A stretch of DNA of 14,356 nucleotides. Origin: Proteobacteria bacterium SG_bin4 (GTDB taxonomy: Bacteria > Pseudomonadota > Gammaproteobacteria > Burkholderiales > Nitrosomonadaceae). The notes under the pieces are model-generated. The model saw only the letters and a program-made list of their open reading frames with translations. It did not search any database and was not told where the DNA came from. How positions within the stretch are numbered: position 1 is the first letter of the stretch; each line of letters starts with the position of its first letter. The position numbers were made by a program, and so were the translations under genes. Shown in pieces: positions 6,685-13,258 of the stretch. The stretch covers positions 1 to 14,356 of the forward strand of contig LWDH01000033.1 of assembly GCA_002083395.1 (NCBI GenBank), in the 5' to 3' direction.

Positions 6685-7674
6685 TTACCACAGATAAACA
6701 CCGCCATTGTGTCCGTGTTTGGCATGCACGGTCATATCCACCAACACCATTTGGTACTGCGTCGGCAAGTGATGCCACGTCCACTTACCTTTGCGCAAAT
6801 CGGTTGTGTACGAGGCTTTTTTCCCGCTTTTATTTGCAAATAAATAATCACCAAGCGCAAAATGCTGCGGACGATTCTTTTTGTCAATTGTTTTACCCGC
6901 AGCACTCAAATCAACCAATGAACCGCCATAAACTGGATTGCTCCATGCTGCTTGTTGCGACGGCTTGGCAAAATCGATGCTGCCCTTGCCATCGGTGGTA
7001 TATGCCACTTGCTTGAAGTCGCCAAAGTTATTCGTGCTGTAATTCTTGGGACCGGAAATCGTATTGCCCTTTCGCGCCAATTGCACAATATTATAATTTT
7101 CCTTCAAATAATTAGCGATTTCAGATGGATCATCGTATTCGTTTAAATCACCATGATCGACCACGTTCATTCCAATCTCATCCGATTCATCAATTACATC
7201 CTTTCTCTCACCTCCATAATCGCTAAATACATCCGTATCGTGGTTATGTTTGGTTTTGGCTACGATGCGATTCAGAATTTCTTTGATTACTTCATTGCCA
7301 TACCCTCTAGATTTCAGAAAACCTCCAACATTCGCATACTCTTCCTCCGAATTGATCGTCGTTTCATTGATAACTTTCTGCATTGAACGAGTCAGTACGA
7401 CACGCTGCGTAACGGGCGAATTGCTTGGATTAATTGGCTGCCTCTGCCGCTGCTTCTGCAACGGTAACAACCGCGCATTCGCGTTCATTTGCTGGCGCAT
7501 CTTCTGTTGCGTAACAACACGCGGAGAATTGACGATGTCATGCTTCAATTGACGCTGGGCAACAGTCGCTTCACGACGATCGATAAGCACTTGCCCAATC
7601 GATCCGGGATCAATCACACGGTTGTACATTTGCACCTGCTGATGTTCCGGGGAAGTCCTTGCCAATGAACTCAT
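6685..7674 (-). CDS. Putative eCIS effector: leader plus HNH (WHH-type) nuclease toxin domain
   Basis: The 329-residue product has the shared leader at 32-74 (DRREATVAQRQL...NSPRVVTQQKM...NARLLPLQK) and a linker VTQRVVLT (88-95). The C-terminal 45 residues are a clear HNH/ENDO VII-fold toxin signature: SYTTDLRKGKWTWHH (288-302), a Q-x-Q-MVLVD stretch, then H317, H320 and HNGGVYLW (322-329). WHH...M.LV...H..xHxGG is the hallmark of the WHH group of polymorphic-toxin nucleases, with H301/H302 and the later histidines as metal and catalytic residues. The middle (100-280) is acidic and low-similarity. GGAGAAATA precedes the ATG. Expected function is DNA cleavage in the recipient. No immunity gene follows, which suggests targets are not sister cells. 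Confidence 0.8.
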   Translation of the reverse strand: MSSLARTSPEHQQVQMYNRVIDPGSIGQVLIDRREATVAQRQLKHDIVNSPRVVTQQKMRQQMNANARLLPLQKQRQRQPINPSNSPVTQRVVLTRSMQKVINETTINSEEEYANVGGFLKSRGYGNEVIKEILNRIVAKTKHNHDTDVFSDYGGERKDVIDESDEIGMNVVDHGDLNEYDDPSEIANYLKENYNIVQLARKGNTISGPKNYSTNNFGDFKQVAYTTDGKGSIDFAKPSQQAAWSNPVYGGSLVDLSAAGKTIDKKNRPQHFALGDYLFANKSGKKASYTTDLRKGKWTWHHLPTQYQMVLVDMTVHAKHGHNGGVYLW

Positions 7675-7741
7675 TTATTTCTCCAAACTCAAATTAGTAG
7701 CATGAGTCACAGAACACTGGTCTTTATACTCACCAGGAGTT

Positions 7742-8578
7742 CTAAATTACAACATAATGTGTTGCACCAATATTAAAAGCCTGATTTTGCGGCCTTAGTG
7801 CCGATCCAACTGGATAAATCGAAGGTGCCGCATGACGTACTGCGCCTTGCAATCCAGCTCCGCTTGAAATTGCACCTAGCCCGTTGCCTGCGGCGGCGGC
7901 TTTCATCAAAGCTCTCACGCCGGTAATACCACCAAATGCATTGGATAATCTGGTTGGGAAAACAGTGCTGTTTTTGACCGGAATCGGATTGTGCACCGTT
8001 CCGTTACCACGGGGGCTATTAGTGAAATACCACAAGATTTTTCCAATACTGTTATAGTCAACATTCTGCTCTTCAACGATGGTTACATTTGGCGGCGCAT
8101 TGCCATTGGTCAATGCATGAACTCCTTGCTGCTCGCCGTTAACTATTTCACCGAGTTCGACATGCTGTATGTAATTACCGATCCCTTGCGCATGAATCGC
8201 CGGAATACTTTGGTATTCCTGATACCAATTCGGTGTACTGCTGTTTCTTAGCTGGGCGGTTTTCAACAAAACGGTCTGGTTTCGGTTAGAGCCAACTGGA
8301 GTTAAAAGCTCCTTGTGCCGCTGTTGCTTGACACCTTGAGTAATCACCGAGAATGCCATACGTTGCGCTAACATCCGCGGACTCTGATTGATCTGGTCGC
8401 TGATTTTCCGTTGCATTACACTTTGCGGAGCGTTGTTCAGAACCGGCAACAATCGCCGCTGCTGAATTGCCGCTTCGCGATGATCCGTAATCGTTTGACT
8501 GGGAGCGTTTCTGTTTTCCACCTTATCAAAGAAACGAGATGCAGAGTTATGTTCTTGCTTTTTTAAGAATCGTTTCAT
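7742..8578 (-). CDS. Putative eCIS effector with shared leader and orphan C-terminal domain
   Basis: The 278-residue product carries the shared leader at 32-74 (DHREAAIQQRRL...NAPQSVMQRKI...SPRMLAQRM), preceded by a basic start (MKRFLKK). I do not recognise residues 115-278. Notable stretches are NWYQEYQSIPAIHAQGIGNY, KILWYFTNSPRGNGTVHNP and a small-residue tract ALMKAAAAGNGLGAISSGAG (223-242), with the end GATHYVVI. There is no signal peptide and no segment long and hydrophobic enough for a firm membrane helix. A very strong GGGGGAG ribosome-binding site stands 5 bases before the ATG. It is the first of the leader-bearing genes in transcription order, 21 bases after the methyltransferase. 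By position and leader it is a cargo candidate with a possibly new toxin domain. Confidence 0.65.
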   Translation of the reverse strand: MKRFLKKQEHNSASRFFDKVENRNAPSQTITDHREAAIQQRRLLPVLNNAPQSVMQRKISDQINQSPRMLAQRMAFSVITQGVKQQRHKELLTPVGSNRNQTVLLKTAQLRNSSTPNWYQEYQSIPAIHAQGIGNYIQHVELGEIVNGEQQGVHALTNGNAPPNVTIVEEQNVDYNSIGKILWYFTNSPRGNGTVHNPIPVKNSTVFPTRLSNAFGGITGVRALMKAAAAGNGLGAISSGAGLQGAVRHAAPSIYPVGSALRPQNQAFNIGATHYVVI

Positions 8579-8599
8579 TTTTCTCCCCCGAGTTGTCAG

Positions 8600-9205
8600 T
8601 CAACGATACATCAACACCGTAAAATCATCTTCCAAGTAATCATCGTAACATTCTACTCGCGGTGACAATACCCGGCAAAACGCCAGAATTTCATCGCGAT
8701 CATGGCCGACCAGCAAATCATGGTGCGGGAAACGGTTTTTATCCAGCATATTGAAAGCGAATGCGGTTCTGGCGCTGTTATACAATTTGCAGAGCATGTC
8801 GGTATAAAAATTTTCATTTTTACAGCGATAACCCATCACGCCGCTGGCGACGACGTAATCGGCTTGCGGTAACTCCGCGGTACTGAAGTCGGTTTGATAA
8901 AACGCTGTCCGTTCGACACCGTCATAGCGCTTCCTGGCTTCGGTAATAAACTCGGGCATTTGATCGATACCGGTATAGTCAAAATCCGAAAAATGCAAAT
9001 CAAGGAAAGCTTTTAAATCGCCATAACCGCAACCGATGTCCAAAATCGTCGCGCCATTCAGATTTCCAACTTTCATCAATGCTTGGAAGCGTAACTGTTG
9101 ACTGTTCTTATTGCGCCAACCGAGCGCTTCAACGGTACCTGGTTGAAACTGCCCGATACGATGCCGGTGGTAGTGCAAGATTGTTGCTTTTTCGATGAGA
9201 TTCAT
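8600..9205 (-). CDS. Class I SAM-dependent methyltransferase
   Basis: This 201-residue cytoplasmic protein has the Rossmann-type SAM site: motif I ATILDIGCGYGDL (52-64), the acidic residue after strand 2 (YTGIDQMPEF, D81), QTDF near motif II (D106) and ADYVVASGVMGY (115-126). The family moves a methyl group from S-adenosylmethionine; the substrate is not evident. The ATG at 9205 has AAGGCGAG upstream. It sits 27 bases after the membrane-protein gene and 21 before the first cargo-like gene, inside the eCIS operon, so it may modify a particle component or a cargo protein, or could be a passenger. It lacks the shared leader, which argues against being cargo. Confidence 0.85.
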   Translation of the reverse strand: MNLIEKATILHYHRHRIGQFQPGTVEALGWRNKNSQQLRFQALMKVGNLNGATILDIGCGYGDLKAFLDLHFSDFDYTGIDQMPEFITEARKRYDGVERTAFYQTDFSTAELPQADYVVASGVMGYRCKNENFYTDMLCKLYNSARTAFAFNMLDKNRFPHHDLLVGHDRDEILAFCRVLSPRVECYDDYLEDDFTVLMYR

Positions 9206-9232
9206 CGTTACTCGCCTTTTTAAACCAATCGG

Positions 9233-11863
9233 TTAATTTCCGGTTTGATTGCCATAAGCTAACCCTCTTGGGCGCGTCGGTTTTCTCATTTGTTTTTTCC
9301 GTCTTTGATATACGACGATACTGACTGCAACACCGCCGAAAAGCAGCGTTATTAATGGCAGGTTGCCTTCCGATACCGGCTCCAGCATCGGGTCATACGT
9401 CAGCAGCAATATCGCAACGATCAAGGTTGGAACCACGATCAGAATCAAATAAAACACGTACCAGTTTCTGATTTTGCTGCGGACCCGGCATGAATAAAAA
9501 TACAGACCGGTATAAATCAAGCAAATGGTAACCAATAAACCCAATGCAATGCGGAATAAATAACGGTTATCGCAAACCACTTTTTCCAGCATCGATTCCG
9601 GCTCTCCATGCCAAGTCGCCACTTGAAAAAATCGAGTCAGGCAACCGCTGACAGATTGAATTTCATCGCAGCGGAACGGCATTTCTGCGGTGACTTCGGC
9701 TTCATTCGTCAGGAATGGCCAAAAGCCGATACCGCCAAAATTATCCTTGAAATACACCACGTCATCTTCCAATTGTTTCCAATTTTTGCCATCGAATTCG
9801 ATCACCGGAATAATATTTCTCAATAATAATCCCCGCTCCATGCCGTGTAATTCGCTGTTTTCAATCTCCAGCCGTAATTTCTTCTTCGAATCGGTTGTCG
9901 GTTCTTCGATAAACACCAGAATCTTGGTATTCAATGTTTCCTGAGATGAAATATTCGCTGCACTCGCTATCCCGGTTGCAGGTTTCGTCTGATCGATCCA
10001 TGCCAGCAAATTGGAATACCGGTAAATTCCGCTTCCCAGCCTGGATTGGGAAACCAGAATATTGACAAAGTAATCATTGCCCTCAGCCTGCAATCGTTTC
10101 TGCAAATCCGAAAAAAACCGGTTAAACAATCCTACCGATTCGTAATCATCCGGAAAATCGTTAAAGTAAAGCGTTACACCATCCCCGCGCGTCGCCGGTT
10201 TGATTGCACCCAATGTCAGGTTCCGTGCAAATTTTGAAGCACTATCGGTAAGCCTGGCGGTCAGCAGATTGACGATACTATCCGCCAGGGTTTCGAGAAC
10301 CATCGCCCTGGCAGCAACCGTCATCGCTTTCCACCGGTCCCAGTAGGGTTTGTCGTTGTGCACAACCCAGTCGACTTTGCTATTGTGTTTGCGGGCTGCA
10401 CGGATAAATGCGGCTTGAAGGTTCTGACCGGCATCGTTGACCGACAGCACCGTAACATCATTATGCGGATTATTGGTTTGCTTGATGATGCCATCCTCGT
10501 CGAATGACAATCCGTAGTACGCCACTCGGGACAAGACACTGAAATTAACCGATTGCGCCGCGCCATCCGCTCTCCAAAATGGATAAAAACCGTACACTGT
10601 CCCTGTTAAATCATCAAGAACACAACCGCAACCGCTGCCATCCCACCGTATCGGGTTAGTGGCACGATAGTCGGGTTTCTTCTTGTAGTGCAACTGGATC
10701 GCAGGATGGATGACATTCTCATAGACGCCGCTTACGAATTCATTGATCAGCGCCAGATCTTCCGCCTCACAGTCGTCCTTGCGTCGCATGCGCAATAAAT
10801 CAATCTGCTTAAGTTGCTGTGAGAAATCGGGTATTCCTTGATAAGGACCGGTCAACAAATCCTCCGTGAGTTTATCAAAATCGTCGTCACTCAGCTTTAA
10901 ACGGGAAATATATTCATTCTGCTGATTGAGATTTTGACAAGCGCCAACGCCTGCGCTGACTTTGGATTTCACCGCTTGCGCAAACAAATGCTGATCCGGA
11001 TAGGCAATGCCGCTGATGGTATTTTCCAGCAACTTGACGAGAATACTATTGAGCGAAGCAAACAACGAATCGCCCATGAGAATTTCCAGAAAACTCTGAC
11101 TGATTACCGGATCGGCGTAACGGAAATAACGCTCAATCACAACCGCCAGTTTTCCAGCCAATTCCGGATATTCATTCAGTACCCCCGTAACTGCTTCCTT
11201 TAACGCTTCGACGTTATCAAAACGCTTGTTGACCAGCTTCGCCAGTTGCGCTTGTATCTGGTTCTTGCCTTGCAATACCTTGAAATCTTCCGCGGATAAT
11301 TGGTAATAAAAAGTTACGAGATGATTCTTACTGGGCTTGCCAGGGTCCGGCGGCGGCTCAACCACTTGCAAGTATAGGTACACCAGATCCAGTAACGCTT
11401 GGTCGCTGCCGCTCCGCCGCACGCCAAAATACTGACTCTTTTGCTTGTCCGGCTGATCATCGTTCCATTCCGCGAAATCCGAACTGATGAGGATTTTCAA
11501 TTCTTCCGGAAACATGCCGGCGAACGATGCAATACGTTCCAACCGTAAAATCGTTTCATCAACATAGCGGCGGCCTGCGGGTTCGATCTTAAAATCGTAA
11601 ATAAAACGTTGCAGCCAGAATAAGGTGACTGGTCCAAGGGTGCCGTCTGTAAGAGGATGCTGGCTCAGCGCGACATCCCTTGCCCAGTCGCGGTCATACC
11701 GGTAGATCACCGCGAGATTTTGCTGCATCCGCTTGACAGTGGATCTGTTCAAGTGGCTGAAATGATCTTGATCCAGCAGGCGATCATAGTAAACTTCCGT
11801 TGCCGACACCGCCGTTATGCAACAACACCATACCATGAAAACAAGGGAGAGAAATTTATTCAT
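9233..11863 (-). CDS. Secreted, membrane-anchored protein: peptidoglycan-binding-like domain and degenerate GH18-like barrel
   Basis: The 876-residue product starts with a signal peptide (KFLSLVFMVWCCCITAVSA, 3-21). Residues 40-95 resemble a peptidoglycan-binding domain (VKRMQQNLAVI, then TDGTLGPVTLFWLQRF). A largely helical region follows (100-400). Residues 420-720 look like a glycoside hydrolase 18 barrel: GTVYGFYPFW (421-430), SRVAYYGLSFDEDG, DGVTLYFNDF (561-570) and GGIGFWPF (710-717). GH18 enzymes need DxxDxDxE at the third of these; here no catalytic Glu is present, so it is probably a binding module. Three C-terminal hydrophobic segments (about 768-790, 801-822, 834-852) anchor it, followed by a basic tail. 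It begins 7 bases after the ATPase gene. Inferred role: docking or releasing particles at the host envelope, or binding a target glycan. Confidence 0.7.
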   Translation of the reverse strand: MNKFLSLVFMVWCCCITAVSATEVYYDRLLDQDHFSHLNRSTVKRMQQNLAVIYRYDRDWARDVALSQHPLTDGTLGPVTLFWLQRFIYDFKIEPAGRRYVDETILRLERIASFAGMFPEELKILISSDFAEWNDDQPDKQKSQYFGVRRSGSDQALLDLVYLYLQVVEPPPDPGKPSKNHLVTFYYQLSAEDFKVLQGKNQIQAQLAKLVNKRFDNVEALKEAVTGVLNEYPELAGKLAVVIERYFRYADPVISQSFLEILMGDSLFASLNSILVKLLENTISGIAYPDQHLFAQAVKSKVSAGVGACQNLNQQNEYISRLKLSDDDFDKLTEDLLTGPYQGIPDFSQQLKQIDLLRMRRKDDCEAEDLALINEFVSGVYENVIHPAIQLHYKKKPDYRATNPIRWDGSGCGCVLDDLTGTVYGFYPFWRADGAAQSVNFSVLSRVAYYGLSFDEDGIIKQTNNPHNDVTVLSVNDAGQNLQAAFIRAARKHNSKVDWVVHNDKPYWDRWKAMTVAARAMVLETLADSIVNLLTARLTDSASKFARNLTLGAIKPATRGDGVTLYFNDFPDDYESVGLFNRFFSDLQKRLQAEGNDYFVNILVSQSRLGSGIYRYSNLLAWIDQTKPATGIASAANISSQETLNTKILVFIEEPTTDSKKKLRLEIENSELHGMERGLLLRNIIPVIEFDGKNWKQLEDDVVYFKDNFGGIGFWPFLTNEAEVTAEMPFRCDEIQSVSGCLTRFFQVATWHGEPESMLEKVVCDNRYLFRIALGLLVTICLIYTGLYFYSCRVRSKIRNWYVFYLILIVVPTLIVAILLLTYDPMLEPVSEGNLPLITLLFGGVAVSIVVYQRRKKQMRKPTRPRGLAYGNQTGN

Positions 11864-11870
11864 CGCATAC

Positions 11871-13217
11871 TCACAAGGTTCGACCTTCCTTCAGCAACTC
11901 TTTTGTAACACCCTGAATCAAGTCGTATTGAAGGATTGTGCTACGATTCATGCGTATCGCTTGAATGGCAGCATAACGCACTGCATTGGTAATAGCCCCG
12001 CCGGATAGCTCGTATCGTTCCGCCAGTTTTACCAAATCCACGTCGGCTGACAACAGCCCGGGATTCGCAAACATCCCTTGCCATAAGCGCAAGCGTTGAT
12101 CGGCATCCGGCATGGCAAAGTGTATCGAAGCCTGGAAGCGCCGGGCAAAAGCCTCATCGATGTTAGTCTTGAGGTTGGTTGCCAGAATCACGACGCCGGG
12201 ATAATCTTCCACCCGCTGCAACAAATACGACACTTCCTGATTGGCATAGCGGTCGTTCGAGTTGCTGGTCTGTGTTCTTTTGCCGAACAATGCATCCGCT
12301 TCATCAAAAAACAAAATCCAGTTCTTATTGATAGCTTGATCAAATACGTTGGCAAGGTTCTTTTCAGTCTCGCCGATATACTTCGATACCACCATCGACA
12401 AATCAATGCGATAGACATCAACGCCGATGCTGAGTCCAATTAATGTTGCGGTCAAGGTTTTTCCAGTGCCCGGCGGACCGTAAAATAGCGCTCGATATCC
12501 CGGTTTAATATTTCTCTCTAATTTCCATTGTTGCAAGATCACTTGCGAGAAACGCAGCCAGGTATTGATATTTTCTACCTCATCCATGACTTCCGGGTTC
12601 AAGACCAGATCATCCCATGTCAAGGAAGTTGTTATCAATTTTGCAGGAAAATGAATGCCATAGTCAGGCTTATCACGACGACCGAGCGTCACGCGATTCA
12701 AGCACTCGGCAGTTACCATCAGCATGGCGCTCAAGAACGGTTCTCCACTGGCATTATGTTCTATTCTGATCATCTGCTGCTTCAACAGAAAATGATCCGT
12801 TTGAAACAAATTCATCGCTTCAAAGCGCCGCGACAGATCCTCTCCGGCAAGAATAAAGACTGCGGTTTCACACGTCGGCAAGAAACCGCTGTGCCCTTTT
12901 CCTTTCCATCCGCCAAACTCGGTGAAACCACGGGCTGTTTCCTGATTATTGAGCAAAAAGGTATCGAGTACATGCGGCTGAATGTGCGGCAATAGTGCCA
13001 GAATCAGCACCAGGCGCTCATCAAAGCCCATGTTGTAGGCTTGTATCAATTGAGCGTAATCGGAAGAGTCGGCGCTGATATCGGGCGGCTCAATCGCGCG
13101 AATATCCTTAATGGCGGATTCTCTGCAAAAGTAAATATCGCAACGTGCTGCGAGCACCGCTTTAAACCAGGTGATCTCTTTTTCTAAAGTAATTGCATTC
13201 GCATGACTCCCGATCAT
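11871..13217 (-). CDS. eCIS AAA+ ATPase (Afp15-like)
   Basis: The 448-residue cytoplasmic protein has an N-terminal region (1-215) with DERLVLILALLPHIQPHVLD and FTEFGGWKGKGHSGFLPT, typical of ATP-binding proteins in eCIS loci. An AAA+ module follows: Walker A GPPGTGKT (247-254), pore-loop-like SKYIGETEKN (278-287), Walker B ILFFDEADALFGKR (301-314), sensor 1 N348 in ILATN, arginine finger ARRF (358-361) and sensor 2 SGGAITNAVR (405-414). All catalytic residues are present, so it should hydrolyse ATP. In Afp/PVC systems this gene follows the tape-measure gene, as here, with a 41-base gap. Its role in those systems is assembly-related, possibly handling cargo or tube components. No strong ribosome-binding site is seen at 13217; translation may be coupled. 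Confidence 0.92.
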   Translation of the reverse strand: MIGSHANAITLEKEITWFKAVLAARCDIYFCRESAIKDIRAIEPPDISADSSDYAQLIQAYNMGFDERLVLILALLPHIQPHVLDTFLLNNQETARGFTEFGGWKGKGHSGFLPTCETAVFILAGEDLSRRFEAMNLFQTDHFLLKQQMIRIEHNASGEPFLSAMLMVTAECLNRVTLGRRDKPDYGIHFPAKLITTSLTWDDLVLNPEVMDEVENINTWLRFSQVILQQWKLERNIKPGYRALFYGPPGTGKTLTATLIGLSIGVDVYRIDLSMVVSKYIGETEKNLANVFDQAINKNWILFFDEADALFGKRTQTSNSNDRYANQEVSYLLQRVEDYPGVVILATNLKTNIDEAFARRFQASIHFAMPDADQRLRLWQGMFANPGLLSADVDLVKLAERYELSGGAITNAVRYAAIQAIRMNRSTILQYDLIQGVTKELLKEGRTL

Positions 13218-13258
13218 AGCTTATGTTCTTTCGATGTAAAAAAACAGATCACAACAAT

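Noticed and set aside
7675..7741. Short hairpin (CTGGT/ACCAG) between two cargo genes as a terminator or attenuator
   Set aside because: The stem is only 5 bp with no U-run; not distinguishable from chance.
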